Shown here piece by piece: positions 44,698 through 57,287 of a stretch of 64,000 nt of DNA. Source of the DNA: Mycobacterium shinjukuense (GTDB taxonomy: Bacteria > Actinomycetota > Actinomycetes > Mycobacteriales > Mycobacteriaceae). The stretch is taken from assembly GCF_010730055.1 (NCBI RefSeq), contig NZ_AP022575.1:4092001-4156000 (forward strand), given 5' to 3'. Position 1 is the stretch's first letter; the number at the start of each line of letters is the position of its first letter. Made by a program: the position numbers and the translations under genes. The notes below the pieces were generated by a model. That model ran no database searches. It was given only the letters and a program-made list of their open reading frames with translations, and was not told the origin of the DNA.

Positions 44698-47016
44698 TCA
44701 GCACGCCGTGTCAGCAGCCAACTCCGTCAGCACCAGCCGCAGTACGCGCACGGCACCGGCCTTGTCCAGTGGGTCGTTGCCGTTGCCGCACTTGGGGGAT
44801 TGCACGCACGAGGGACAGCCTGCCGGGCATTCGCAGGCTTCGATGGCCTCGGCCGTGGCGCTCAGCCAGGTGCGCGCCTGCCGAAAGCCACGCTCGGCGA
44901 AGCCCGCCCCGCCCGGATACCCGTCGTAGACAAAGACACTGGGCAGACCGTCCGGGCCGACGGCGGTGGACATGCCGCCGATGTCGCCGCGGTCGCAGCT
45001 GGCCACCAGCGGCAGCAGGCCGATGGCGGCGTGCTCGGCGGCGTGCAACGAACCGGGGACCCGTGGGGCGTCAATTCCGCTGCTGGCCAAGGCGTCCGCA
45101 GTGACGGTGTACATGACCGCGGTGGTGGGCAAGGTGCGGTCTGGCATGTCCAGCTCGACGAAGTCGATCACCTGCCCGCTGATCCGACGGCGCAAGTAGC
45201 CGACGACGCGGTGGGTGACGGTCACCGGCACCAAACTCAACGTGACGGGCCCGACGGTGAACCGCTCCCCGGCTCCGGTTACCGCGACGTCGGTCACCTC
45301 GCGCGCGAACGTCGCATAACCGGGGTCCTCGGGGCGCACGAATGCCACCCCGTCGTCGAGATGCAGCGAGTCGACGACGTAACTCTCACCCCGGTGCAAA
45401 TAGACCGCTCCCGGGTGGACCGTGGCAGGGGCCTGCGCGACACCGGTGCTGCCCAGCAGCCGTCCGGTGTCGGCCTCCACGATGGCGATCTCGCCGCCGA
45501 TAGCGCCCCGAATATCCACCGCGGCGTGCGGCTGCACGCCCGGTGCCGGAAAGTACTTGCCGCCTCGCCGGCGCAGCAGCCCGTCGTCGACCAGGGCCTG
45601 GGCCACGTCAGCGGCACCCCATGACCGAACCTCGGCGTCCTCCAGCGGTAGTTCGGTTGCGGCACACAGTAGTTGGGGCCCAAGGAGGTAGGGGTTACCC
45701 GGATCGATCACGACACGCTCGACCGGCTTGTCCAACAATGCGGCCGGGTGATGGACCAGATAGGTGTCCAGCGGATCGTCGCGGGCGATCAACACCACCA
45801 GCGCGCCCTGCCCGCGCCGGCCCGACCGGCCGGCCTGCTGCCAGAACGAGGCGACCGTGCCGGGAAAGCCGGCCAGCACCACCGCGTCCAGCCCCGCGAT
45901 GTCGACACCCGACTCCAGCGCGGTGGTGGTGGCCAGCCCGCGCAGCCGGCCCTCGGCCAACGCGCGCTCCAGCGCGGTGCGCTCCTCGGCGAGATAGCCC
46001 GCCCGATACGGCGCCACCGCGCCGGACAGCTGCGGGGCGATGTCGTCCAGCCGCGCCTGGGCGCCCAGCGCGGTCAGCTCCGCTGCGCGTCGCGACCGAA
46101 CGAAGGTCAGCGTCTGCGCTCCCTCGACGATCAGGTCCGCCATCACCCGGGCCGCCTCGGCACCGGCGGACCGTCGCACCGGGGCGCCGTTCTCTCCGGT
46201 CAGATCGGCGCGCAGCGCGGGCTCCCACAACGCCACCGTGCGGGCCCCCTGCGGTGAGCCGTCGTCGGTGACCTCCGCGACCGGCTGACCGATCAGTTCG
46301 GCGGCCGTCACACCCGGCGAGGCCGTCGTCGCGCTGGTGAAGATCACCGTCGGCCAAGCGGCGTAGCGGGCGCACAACCGCAACAGCCGGCGCAGCACCA
46401 ACGCCACATGAGAGCCGAAAACACCCCGATAGTAATGACATTCGTCGACAACCAGGAACCGAAGGTTGCGCAAGAACCCGGCCCAGCGGGCATGGTTGCG
46501 CAGCACCGACAGGTGGACCATGTCTGGGTTGGAGAACAGCCAGCGGGAGCGCTCGCGGGCAAAGCGGCGCACCTGCGCCGGGCTGTCGCCGTCGTAGGCG
46601 GTGGGCGCGACGTCGGCCAGCCGCGGCACGGCGGACGTCAGCGCATAGGCCGCGCGCACCTGGTCATGACCGAGCGCTTTGGTCGGCGACAGGTACAGTA
46701 CCCGCGCCCGGGCGTCGGTGGCCAGCGCGTTGAGGACGGGCAGCTGATAGGCCATTGACTTGCCCGACGCCGTGCCGGTGCTCACCACCACATGACGGCC
46801 GGCGTGGGCCAGCTCCGCGGCGGCGACCTGATGTGACCACGGTGAGCCGATGCCGCGTTCGGCGAACGCGCGCACCACGTCGGGCTCGGCCCACCCCGGC
46901 CAGCCCCGCGGTTGCCCGGCCCGTGGCGGTAGCTCGGCGACATGGCGCAGCGGACGCTCGCCGGGCGGGCTGCCGGCGAGCGCGGCGGCCAGCAGCTCGC
47001 TGCCGAAACTCGCCAT
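44698..47016 (-). CDS. DECH-box superfamily 2 helicase, MrfA/SftH family
   Basis: The 772-residue helicase has Walker A GTASGKS (81-87), the DECH box (191-194), SATTA, the arginine-finger motif QQAGRSGRRGQ and a C-terminal MrfA-type zinc-binding cluster with Cys at 728, 730, 734, 737 and 743 (CECPAGCPSCVQSPKC). Relatives translocate 3'-5' on DNA; Bacillus MrfA repairs mitomycin lesions and Mycobacterium SftH is a DNA helicase. The gene corresponds to Rv3649 and is the usual DECH helicase neighbour of Tad loci in actinobacteria. Its 5' end is 247 bases from the divergent cspA; the 136-base gap after its 3' end holds no gene. Confidence 0.92.
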   Translation of the reverse strand: MASFGSELLAAALAGSPPGERPLRHVAELPPRAGQPRGWPGWAEPDVVRAFAERGIGSPWSHQVAAAELAHAGRHVVVSTGTASGKSMAYQLPVLNALATDARARVLYLSPTKALGHDQVRAAYALTSAVPRLADVAPTAYDGDSPAQVRRFARERSRWLFSNPDMVHLSVLRNHARWAGFLRNLRFLVVDECHYYRGVFGSHVALVLRRLLRLCARYAAWPTVIFTSATTASPGVTAAELIGQPVAEVTDDGSPQGARTVALWEPALRADLTGENGAPVRRSAGAEAARVMADLIVEGAQTLTFVRSRRAAELTALGAQARLDDIAPQLSGAVAPYRAGYLAEERTALERALAEGRLRGLATTTALESGVDIAGLDAVVLAGFPGTVASFWQQAGRSGRRGQGALVVLIARDDPLDTYLVHHPAALLDKPVERVVIDPGNPYLLGPQLLCAATELPLEDAEVRSWGAADVAQALVDDGLLRRRGGKYFPAPGVQPHAAVDIRGAIGGEIAIVEADTGRLLGSTGVAQAPATVHPGAVYLHRGESYVVDSLHLDDGVAFVRPEDPGYATFAREVTDVAVTGAGERFTVGPVTLSLVPVTVTHRVVGYLRRRISGQVIDFVELDMPDRTLPTTAVMYTVTADALASSGIDAPRVPGSLHAAEHAAIGLLPLVASCDRGDIGGMSTAVGPDGLPSVFVYDGYPGGAGFAERGFRQARTWLSATAEAIEACECPAGCPSCVQSPKCGNGNDPLDKAGAVRVLRLVLTELAADTAC

Positions 47017-47263
47017 TCAAACGCCCTTCGAAATCCGTCTATGCCAAGAGTCTGTCGCCGACGCGATGAACATGGTTGACTGATTGCGGTCGCAGCTTCT
47101 GTGTTCGTGTCAAACTTTCGCAGGATCGACGTTGCGGCCGCGGTTCCTGCGAGGTTATCCGTCAGGGCAAGTTCCGGCGACTCGGCAAGGCATGGCGGTC
47201 GCGACGGGCCCGGGGCACCGAAAGGCGGTGCACCGCACCCAGAAGAAAAGGAAAGATCGAGAA

Positions 47264-47467
47264 ATGCCACAGGGAACTGTGAAGTGGTTCAACGCGGAGA
47301 AGGGGTTCGGTTTCATCGCCCCCGAGGACGGTTCCGCGGATGTGTTTGTCCACTACACGGAGATCCAGGGAACGGGCTTCCGCACCCTTGAAGAGAACCA
47401 GAAGGTCGAGTTCGAGATCGGCCACAGCCCTAAGGGCCCCCAGGCCACCGGAGTCCGCTCCCTCTGA
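47264..47467 (+). CDS. cspA: Cold-shock protein CspA
   Basis: The 67-residue beta-barrel RNA-binding protein has RNP1 KGFGFIAP and RNP2 VFVHYTEI, typical of cold-shock domains that act as RNA chaperones. It starts at the ATG at 47264 after an A/G-rich sequence (AAAAGGAAAG). About 247 bases separate it from the divergent helicase gene, and much of that may be a long 5' leader, a known trait of cold-shock genes; no definite structure was worked out. Matches Rv3648c in length. Confidence 0.95.
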
Positions 47468-47476
47468 GTTACCCAC

Positions 47477-47534
47477 ACGAGCAGACGCAAAAGCCCCCAA
47501 AACGGTGCCGTTTTGGGGGCTTTTGCTATTGCTC
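47477..47534 (+). terminator. Strong hairpin terminator after cspA
   Basis: The core pairs GCAAAAGCCCCCAAAACGG (47487-47505) with its complement at 47508-47526 around a two-base loop, 19 bp without mismatch, ten bases after the stop region. The flanks GAGCAGAC and TATTGCTC extend it partly. The TTTT runs make it a classical terminator. The GAG-AGACGCAAAA start is shared with the hairpin at 9091-9146. Confidence 0.92.
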
Positions 47535-47606
47535 GGCAGGCAACCCGCCCCCGCCGCGCCGGATGCCTGACGGCGCGAATCGACTTGCTGGCCTACTGTC
47601 GGGGGC

Positions 47607-48185
47607 GTGAGCCAGCTTTCCTTCTTCGCCGCGGAGTCGGTGCCGCCCGCGGTGGCGGACCTTTGCGGGGTGCTGGCGGCCTCCGGCCAGATCGTGCTGG
47701 TTGGCGCTGGCGCCCGGCTGTCGGTGGTGGTGGAGCAGCGCTGGCGCGCCGTCGCCCTGGCCGAGATGATCTGCGAGGCTGGATTGGAACCCGAAATCAC
47801 CCGCACCGACGAGGGCACACCGTTGGTCCGGACGGCCGTGGACCCGTTGTTGTGCAGCATCGCCGCAGACTGGACCCGCGGGGCGGCCAAGACGGTGCCC
47901 CCGCGGTGGTTGCCGGGGCCGAGGGAGCTGCGGGCGTGGACGTTGGCGGCCGGCAGCCCCGAAGCCGACCGCTACCTGTTGGGGCTGGATCCGCACGCGC
48001 CGGACACCCATTCGCCGCTGGCGTCGGCGTTGATGCGGGTCGGCATCGCGCCCACCCTGATCGGCACCCGCGGCGCTCGGCCGGCGCTGCGGATCAGCGG
48101 CCGCCGCCGGCTATCGCGCCTGGTAGAGAACGTGGGGGAGCCCCCGGACGGTGCCGAGGCGTTGGCGCAATGGCCCAAGGTGTAG
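47607..48185 (+). CDS. Conserved hypothetical protein (Rv3647c-like)
   Basis: The 192-residue protein starts at a GTG. I see no membrane helix, signal or familiar motif. It has a Leu/Val-rich first half (ADLCGVLAASGQIVLVGAGARLSVVVEQRWRA) with an alternating strand-helix pattern and a basic, Arg-rich centre to end (RGARPALRISGRRRLSRLV), so DNA or RNA contact is possible. It matches Rv3647c in length and lies between cspA and topA as in H37Rv. The following 205 bases before topA hold no gene. Confidence 0.8.
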   Translation: MSQLSFFAAESVPPAVADLCGVLAASGQIVLVGAGARLSVVVEQRWRAVALAEMICEAGLEPEITRTDEGTPLVRTAVDPLLCSIAADWTRGAAKTVPPRWLPGPRELRAWTLAAGSPEADRYLLGLDPHAPDTHSPLASALMRVGIAPTLIGTRGARPALRISGRRRLSRLVENVGEPPDGAEALAQWPKV

Positions 48186-48390
48186 CGGCCGGCCACGGCC
48201 GGCGCTACGAGCAGTCGGTTTGCGCAGGCGTGCCCAAGGGTGCGAAATTGTCAGGTGCCCGCGGGGCGAAGGTACGGCGGCGTACCGGAATGTCACCGGA
48301 ATTGCCCGGGACGTCCGGGGTCGACCTGCCATTCTTCCTGCGGGGCGGCTCCGCTCGGGGGCCGGCACGAGGGATGGAGCGTAAGCGCAG

Positions 48391-51180
<2,790 letters not shown>

Positions 51181-51183
51181 CAG

Positions 51184-52815
51184 CTAGCCGCGCAGCTCGC
51201 TGGAGACCTCTTCGGGCTCGCCGAAACCCTCGTCGGGTTGGCTGGAACCCTCGTCGGCGGCGGCCAAAGTCAGCGGTCGAGCCAGCTGGGTGGGTGCGGT
51301 GCGCCCGCGCAGCTCGACGACCTCACCGACATCCCAGCACAACGCCTCGGCGTCCAGGGCGCCGCTGACCGCGATCGCCGACGCCAGCACGTGGCCCTCC
51401 TCGAGTTTGGCCAGCTCGGTCAGCCGTGCGGCCTCGTTGACCGGGTCACCGATGACGGTGTACTCGAAGCGGGCCTGGGCGCCGATGTGGCCGGCGATGG
51501 CCCGCCCGGCCGACACGCCGATACCGAACTCCGCCGAACCGAGCACCGGGAGGAGCTCGTCGTGCAGCTCGCGTGCGGCCGCCAGGGCACCACCGGAGGC
51601 GTCCGGGTGTTCGATCGGGGCACCGAAGATCGCCAGGGCGGCATCGCCTTGGAACTTGTTGACGAATCCGCCGTGCCGGCCGACCGTGTCGACCACCACC
51701 CGGAAGAACTCGTTGAGCAAGCTGACGACCTCGGCGGGCGGCCGCGTCGCGGCCAGCTGGGTGGATCCGACCAGATCCACGAACAGCACCGCGACGTCGC
51801 GTTCCTGCCCGCCCAACTCGGTGCCACGCTCGAGGGCCCGGCGCGCCACGTCCTCGCCGACATAGCGACCGAACAGGTCGCGCAGCCGCTGCCGCTCGGA
51901 CAGGTCGCGCACCATGTCGTTGAAACCGGATTGCAAAAGACCCAGCTCACTGGCGTCGTAGATCTGCATGTGGGCGTTGTAGTTGCCGCGTTGCACCTCG
52001 CTGAGCGCCCAGCGCAGCTGGCGCAGCGGGTCGGCGATCGACATCGACACCAACAGCGTGCTGATCGACCCGATGCCCAGCGCCGCCAACGCCAGCAAGA
52101 GGATGGGGTTGAACAGCTTCTCCGGCGCGGCATGCAGCAAGGAGATCTTGTCGGACACCACGGCCAACACGATCGCCAGCAGCGGCACCGCGGTGGACAG
52201 GATCCAGGTCAGCATCAGCCGCAAAATGACGCCGGGTGCCTTGACGTTCTCTGGCACCCCGCTGCGCAGTGCGGCGACGGCAACGGGCCGCAACACCCGC
52301 TCGGACTGCAGGTAGCCGATGATCGCGGTGGCGGTGGCGCCCAGCGCGGTGGCGACCGCGACGACGGGAACCGCGTAGCGGGCCACCGACCAGCTGGCAA
52401 CGATGAAGATCACGCTGCCGATGCACCAGGACACCACGCTGATCAACGTCCGGTAGAACGGCATGCGCAGCGCGCGAGTGCGGGCCAGCTCGGTGGTCGC
52501 CGGATCCGCCGCGGCGAGCAGATTGTCCCGCCGCTGCCACCGGAACACCGGCATCAGCAGCTTGAGGCTCCAGGCGAAACCCGCGAGGAACAACACGATC
52601 ACCGAGGTGAGGAAGATCGTCAGGTTCAGCGGTGGCAGATCCTGCAGCTCTACCCGGTCCTGCGGCGGCAGGCCGTAGCGCAGGAACCCGAGCACGAAAA
52701 GGCACCCGATGATGTCGGCCTGCAACATGCTGAGCGAGAACAGCGGCCAGGGGGTGCGCACCACCCACCGAACGAATGCCGTGATCCGTCCGGGAAGTGC
52801 CGCCGCGGTAGTCAC
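51184..52815 (-). CDS. Membrane-bound class III adenylate cyclase (Rv3645-like)
   Basis: The 543-residue protein has about six membrane helices (residues ~20-270), a HAMP-like region (SIADPLRQLRWALSEVQRGNYNAHM) and a C-terminal class III cyclase domain with the first metal Asp in VLFVDLVGST, the second in FQGDAALAIFG and the substrate-binding loop. It makes cAMP from ATP. The start is a GTG at 52815. In M. tuberculosis Rv3645 is a major adenylate cyclase and feeds Crp, which is also in this window. It converges on topA with only three bases between the stops. Confidence 0.92.
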   Translation of the reverse strand: MTTAAALPGRITAFVRWVVRTPWPLFSLSMLQADIIGCLFVLGFLRYGLPPQDRVELQDLPPLNLTIFLTSVIVLFLAGFAWSLKLLMPVFRWQRRDNLLAAADPATTELARTRALRMPFYRTLISVVSWCIGSVIFIVASWSVARYAVPVVAVATALGATATAIIGYLQSERVLRPVAVAALRSGVPENVKAPGVILRLMLTWILSTAVPLLAIVLAVVSDKISLLHAAPEKLFNPILLLALAALGIGSISTLLVSMSIADPLRQLRWALSEVQRGNYNAHMQIYDASELGLLQSGFNDMVRDLSERQRLRDLFGRYVGEDVARRALERGTELGGQERDVAVLFVDLVGSTQLAATRPPAEVVSLLNEFFRVVVDTVGRHGGFVNKFQGDAALAIFGAPIEHPDASGGALAAARELHDELLPVLGSAEFGIGVSAGRAIAGHIGAQARFEYTVIGDPVNEAARLTELAKLEEGHVLASAIAVSGALDAEALCWDVGEVVELRGRTAPTQLARPLTLAAADEGSSQPDEGFGEPEEVSSELRG

Positions 52816-52970
52816 TAGCCCACCGTATCGGGCAGCGGGGACTCGTCGGAAACCTACGCGTGCCCCGGCACGTCGCCCCGGGAAGACGAAACACGCCGCA
52901 AGATCACGGAATTGTTGCGAAACGGATCCCGATCGGTATCTGTCGGCGACGGTGGCTACCGTTGCCGATG

Positions 52971-54176
52971 ATGTCCGGGGTGTTTACGCGGCTGGTAGGC
53001 CAACAGGCGGTGGAAGCCGAGCTGCTGGCGGCGGCCCGATCCGCCCGCGGTGATACGGATCACAGCTGCACCGGCGGCGGGTCTATGACACATGCCTGGT
53101 TGATCACCGGCCCCCCGGGTTCGGGGCGCTCGGTGGCGGCCTTGTGCTTCGCGGCGGCGCTGCAGTGCACTTCGGAGACCGAGCCCGGGTGCGGGCGTTG
53201 CCGGGCATGCACGACGACGATGGCCGGCACGCACGCCGACGTGCGGCGGGTGATTCCCGAAGGCCTGTCCATCGGGGTGGACGAGATGCGCGCCATCGTG
53301 CAGGTCGCCTCACGCCGGCCGACCACCGGGCGCCGCCAGATCGTGCTGATCGAAGACGCCGATCGGTTGACCGAGGGAGCCGCGAACGCCCTGCTCAAGG
53401 TCGTCGAGGAGCCGCCGGCGTCGACGGTATTTGTGCTGTGCGCGCCGTCGGTGGACCCCGAGGACATCGCGGTCACGCTGCGATCCCGGTGCCGTCATGT
53501 GGCGCTGCTGACCCCGTCGACCGCCGCGATCGCGCGGGTGCTGATCGAGGGTGACGGGCTGGACGCCGAGACGGCGAACTGGGCGGCCTCGGTCAGTGGT
53601 GGCCATGTGGGCCGGGCGCGCCGGCTGGCCACCGATCCGGAGGCCCGCCGGCGCCGCGAGCGGGCGTTGGGCGTGGTGCGCGACGCGGTCACCCCGTCGC
53701 GGGCATACGCCGCCGCCGAGGAGCTCGTCGCCGCCGCCGAAGCCGAGGCGGTGGTGCTGACCACCGACCGTGCCGAGGCCGAGACCGAAGAGCTGCGCAC
53801 GGCTCTGGGCGCCGGTGGCACCGGCAAGGGCACCGCCGGCGCGACCCGCGGCGCGACGGCCGCGCTGAGGGATCTGGAGCGGCGGCAGAAATCCCGTCAG
53901 ACCCGGGCGGCGCGCGATGCGCTGGACCGGGCGCTAATCGACTTGGCCACCTATTTCCGGGACGCGCTGGTGGTGTCGGCGAAGGCGGGGGGAGTACGGG
54001 CCAACCACCCGGATATGGCCGACCGGGTGGCTGCCCTGGCCGCGCACGCTGCCCCCGAGCGGCTGCTGCGCTGCATCGAGGCCGTGCTGGAGTGCCGGGA
54101 AGCGCTGGCAATCAACGTCAAACCCAAGTTCGCCGTCGACGCCATGGTCGCGACCATCGGGCAGGAACTGCGTTAG
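52971..54176 (+). CDS. DNA polymerase III delta-prime-like subunit
   Basis: The 401-residue protein is the clamp-loader delta-prime / DnaX-like subunit. Walker A is GPPGSGRS (47-54), with arginine in place of the catalytic lysine (R53), as expected for the non-ATPase delta-prime. A zinc-binding set C66, C74, C77 and C80 follows. Other blocks are VDEMRAIVQVASRRP, VLIEDADRLTEGAANALLKVVEEPP and a helical collar to the end. Two starts, ATG 52968 and 52971, are equal in value; 52971 gives the length of Rv3644c. The region upstream holds the promoter shared with the cyclase. tRNA-Thr follows 45 bases after the stop. Confidence 0.9.
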   Translation: MSGVFTRLVGQQAVEAELLAAARSARGDTDHSCTGGGSMTHAWLITGPPGSGRSVAALCFAAALQCTSETEPGCGRCRACTTTMAGTHADVRRVIPEGLSIGVDEMRAIVQVASRRPTTGRRQIVLIEDADRLTEGAANALLKVVEEPPASTVFVLCAPSVDPEDIAVTLRSRCRHVALLTPSTAAIARVLIEGDGLDAETANWAASVSGGHVGRARRLATDPEARRRRERALGVVRDAVTPSRAYAAAEELVAAAEAEAVVLTTDRAEAETEELRTALGAGGTGKGTAGATRGATAALRDLERRQKSRQTRAARDALDRALIDLATYFRDALVVSAKAGGVRANHPDMADRVAALAAHAAPERLLRCIEAVLECREALAINVKPKFAVDAMVATIGQELR

Positions 54177-54221
54177 CGGGTTAGGCGCGCATGCCCGCCT
54201 GCCGTAGACTCGTGGCGCCCG

Positions 54222-54294
54222 GCCGCCTTAGCTCAGTCGGTAGAGCGATTCACTCGTAATGAATAGGTCAGGAGTTCGATTCTCCTAGGCGGCT
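54222..54294 (+). tRNA. tRNA-Thr, anticodon CGT
   Basis: The sequence folds as a tRNA: acceptor GCCGCCT/AGGCGGC, D-arm GCTCAGTCGGTAGAGC, anticodon arm ATTCA-CTCGTAA-TGAAT with CGT, variable loop AGGTC and T-arm AGGAG-TTCGATT-CTCCT. The discriminator is T at 54294, and CCA is encoded next (54295-54297). It reads ACG codons. It lies directly before the broken PPE gene, in the usual place after the Rv3644c-type gene. Confidence 0.96.
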
Positions 54295-54520
54295 CCAACT
54301 TCTTCGCGCCGAGTGTCACCCGGCGCAGGCCCATCGTCTAGGCCACCGAGGGTCCGCGGGGCGTTGGGCACGAAACCCACGCAGGACCATTCCCTGGGCA
54401 ACCCAGGCAAAGTGGCCACCTACTCCCCGCACTCGTCGTATCGTCCCTTACCTATTCACGGGGCGGCCTGCGCGGTTGTGACCGGGCTGCGCAAGGTCGG
54501 TGAGGAAGGCAGAGGCTGGA

Positions 54521-55461
54521 ATGAATTTCTCGGTGTTGCCGCAGATCAATTCGGCGCGGATTCGTGCCGGTGCGGGGTCGGGGCCGATGCTGGCCGCCGC
54601 GGCGGCCTGGGATGGGCTAGCCGGCGAGCCGAGTCCGGCGGCGGCCTCGTTTTCGACGGTGACCGCGGGGCTGGTCGGGGCGACGTAGCAGGGCCCGGCG
54701 TGGGCGGCGATGGCGGCCGTCGCCGCCCCGTATGCGGGGTGGCTGGACGCTGCAGCGTCCCGAGCCGCGGGCGCGGCGGCGCAGGCCAAGGCGGCGGCCG
54801 CCGTCTATGAAGCGGCGCGGGCGGCCATCGGGCATCCGGTGATGGTCGCGGCAAACCGCACGCGGCTGGTGTCGCTGGTGAGCTCGAACCTGTTGGAGCT
54901 CAACGCCCCGGCGATCGCGGCCACCGAGGCCGAATATGAGGCGATGTGGGCCGAGGATGTGGCCGCGATGGTGGGTTATCACGGCGGGGCTTCGGCGGCC
55001 GCGCAGTTGAACATCCTGGCAGCAGTCGCTGCAGGCGCTGCCGGTCCAGGTGGGCTTGAACCTGGGCATCGGAAACACCGGCAACTTCAACGTGGGCGGC
55101 GGCAACACCGGTAACACCAACCTCGGCAGCGGCAACACCGGCAGCTACAACGCGGGCAGCGGCAACTTCGGCAACAGCAACATCGGTAGCGGCAATTTCG
55201 GCAACGGCAACATCGGCTTGGGGAACCTCGGCAACTCCAACCTCGGCTTCGGAAACCTCGGCAGCAACACCTTCGGCCTCGGCAACAACGGCAGCAACAA
55301 TATCGGCATCGGGCTCACCGGCAACAACCAGATTGGCATCAACCCCGCGCTGAACTCGGGCAGCGGTAACGTCGGCTTCGGCAACTCGGGCAAACCCGGG
55401 CAGCATGAGTTCGGGCGGTTTCAACGAGGGCATTGGGCAGGCGGGTTTCTTCGGCTTGTGA
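54521..55461 (+). pseudogene. PPE-MPTR gene broken by a stop codon and two frameshifts
   Basis: An ATG at 54521 (after GAGGAAGG) opens a PPE-type N-terminus MNFSVLPQINSARIRAGAGSGPMLAAAAAWDGLAGEPSP, but the family PPE motif has lost a residue (LPQINSARI). The frame ends at a TAG (54686-54688) where other members have Trp of the GAWQGP motif, so a TGG-to-TAG change is likely. The frame continues to about 55015 (GYHGGASAAAQL), then shifts, and the NxGxGN repeats (MPTR type) run in the next frame to about 55385. A further shift leads to GFNEGIGQAGFFGL and a stop at 55459-55461. The parts are recognisable but no intact protein can be made. Confidence 0.88.
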
Positions 55462-55496
55462 GGCGTGGCCGCTGGTTCGGCGCAGCGGGCGTCCTG

Positions 55497-57287
55497 TCAG
55501 GCCGGCGCCAGGAATCCCACCGGCCCCGACGCGAGGCACACCGCCAGCGCAGCCGTGTTGGCTTGCACGGTGATGGCATCTCCGGCGCCGGGCAGCCGAG
55601 TGTAGACCCGGTTCAGGCCCGGGTGCACCGGAACCCTGGTCGCTGGTCCGTCGGACAGCGACAGCGTCATCGAGCCGTCGCTGTTGGCCAGATAGTTGAG
55701 TTCGACGGTCCAGTCGGCGGGCAGCAGCGGCCCGTCGAGGACCAGCCGGGCCGGCCGGTCCGGCTGCGCGAAGTAGCCGCACCGTGGCAGCGGCCCGGGA
55801 ACGATCCAGCGGACCCACGTCACTTTCCCGTCAACCAGCCGGCCCTCGCTGGTGAACATCCTCAATCGTGTTGTCGCCGAGGCAAATTCGGGCCGGTCGC
55901 GCAGCAGCGCGAACATGTGGCTGGCCAGGTTCTCCGGCCAGGCCACCCGCTGCAGCACCAGTGGATCGACTTCCTGGTCGAGCAGCGGTGTATCGGAGGG
56001 GGCCGCGGCCAGGGCGGCTCGTGCGTTTTTCAGGTAGGGCTCGGCGGGGTTGTCGCGCCAGCTGGTCAGAAACGTTGCCGTCGAGTACAGGCTGCTGGCC
56101 ACGAACAACACCGCCGCAACGGTTGTCACCGCGGTGCGGGCCCGTGCGCCATCCAACCAACGCGCGCCGGACGGCCGGTTGGCCGCGCCCAACGCCACGG
56201 CGGCCAGCATCGCCAGCACCACCACCAGATCCGGGAAATACCGCAGCGTCTGGGCCAATTCGAGCGCGGTGAACCGTGACGAACGCATCAGATAGATCGG
56301 CACCTGGCAGGCGACGGCATAGCCGGCCGCGGTCAGCCACACCGGGCCGATGCGCCGCTTGCGGATCAGCGACACGCCCAGCGCCGCAACCAGTGCCAGC
56401 CAGCCGAGCGCCATCACCGCCGGCGGCGGAGTGGCCCACGGCGATGACGGTGCCCAGCGTTGCCAGGCCCACGGCCCGCCGGCCAGCCCCGGCACGATGC
56501 CGTGGGTGATCGACCGGGACAGCAGATCCCACGTCATCGACAGATCCCAACTCCACCGCCGCTGATCCACCACCGCCAGATACAGCACCGCCCAGGCGGC
56601 GGTCAGCCCCAGTGACGGGATCCACAGCCGACCGCCGCCCCGCCACACCGTCCGCAGCGGGCTCGCGTCACCGCCCACATGGCAGGTCAGTGCGGCCACC
56701 GTGAAGGCGACGAACGGGATCACCGCGGCCTTCTCGAAGAACAGCAGCCCGGCCAGGTAGGCCAGCAGGCCGGTCGCCGCGTACCGGCGATTGCCGGTGC
56801 GGATCAGCAGGATCGCGTCGGCGCACACCCACGCCAACGCCGCCAGCATCGGCAGCGAGTTCAGCGCCGCCGACCACCACGCGAACCCCGGCACCCCCAG
56901 CGGCGTGAACAGCGCAAACGCCAGCGGGATCAGCAGCGCCGGGCGCCAGCCGAGGATCGCGTGCAGCGCGCGCAGCAGGGCCAGCGACGCCAGCAGCTGC
57001 AACACCACCAGGCTGACCGCCGGCCCGGTCCACACCAGCGGAGCCAGCCGGATGATCGCCCCGGCGACCAGGAATGCCCCCGGCATCAGGTGGCCGTCGT
57101 GGTCGTCGAACAGGTACGACGGCGACAGCACGGCCTGGGTGCCGGCCCGCCCCACCAGAATCAGGTCGTCCCAGTAGAAATAGCCGCCGAACGCCAACGC
57201 CGCGCGAATCACCAGCTGCACGGCCACGAGGGCGGCGGCGACCAGAACGACCCGCCGGTATGGTGGGCCGGTGCGCGCACTGGTCAC
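55497..57287 (-). CDS. Large polytopic membrane protein, GT-C-like (Rv3635-like)
   Basis: The protein has about 596 residues (GTG at 57287) or six more from the ATG at 57305. There are roughly 11 hydrophobic helices in the first 400 residues, then a ~180-residue soluble C-terminal domain. The first loop after helix 1 carries FYWDDLILVGRAG, in which the acidic pair resembles the catalytic Asp pair of GT-C glycosyltransferases that use polyprenyl-phosphate sugars. The assignment to GT-C is inference. It corresponds to Rv3635. Its start overlaps the start of the divergent galE1 by 17-35 bases, an unusual arrangement. Confidence 0.82.
   Translation of the reverse strand: MTSARTGPPYRRVVLVAAALVAVQLVIRAALAFGGYFYWDDLILVGRAGTQAVLSPSYLFDDHDGHLMPGAFLVAGAIIRLAPLVWTGPAVSLVVLQLLASLALLRALHAILGWRPALLIPLAFALFTPLGVPGFAWWSAALNSLPMLAALAWVCADAILLIRTGNRRYAATGLLAYLAGLLFFEKAAVIPFVAFTVAALTCHVGGDASPLRTVWRGGGRLWIPSLGLTAAWAVLYLAVVDQRRWSWDLSMTWDLLSRSITHGIVPGLAGGPWAWQRWAPSSPWATPPPAVMALGWLALVAALGVSLIRKRRIGPVWLTAAGYAVACQVPIYLMRSSRFTALELAQTLRYFPDLVVVLAMLAAVALGAANRPSGARWLDGARARTAVTTVAAVLFVASSLYSTATFLTSWRDNPAEPYLKNARAALAAAPSDTPLLDQEVDPLVLQRVAWPENLASHMFALLRDRPEFASATTRLRMFTSEGRLVDGKVTWVRWIVPGPLPRCGYFAQPDRPARLVLDGPLLPADWTVELNYLANSDGSMTLSLSDGPATRVPVHPGLNRVYTRLPGAGDAITVQANTAALAVCLASGPVGFLAPA

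Noticed and set aside
54222..55461. Integrated mobile element at tRNA-Thr
   Set aside because: No integrase, no direct repeat of the tRNA end was seen, and the DNA that follows is an ordinary PPE pseudogene.
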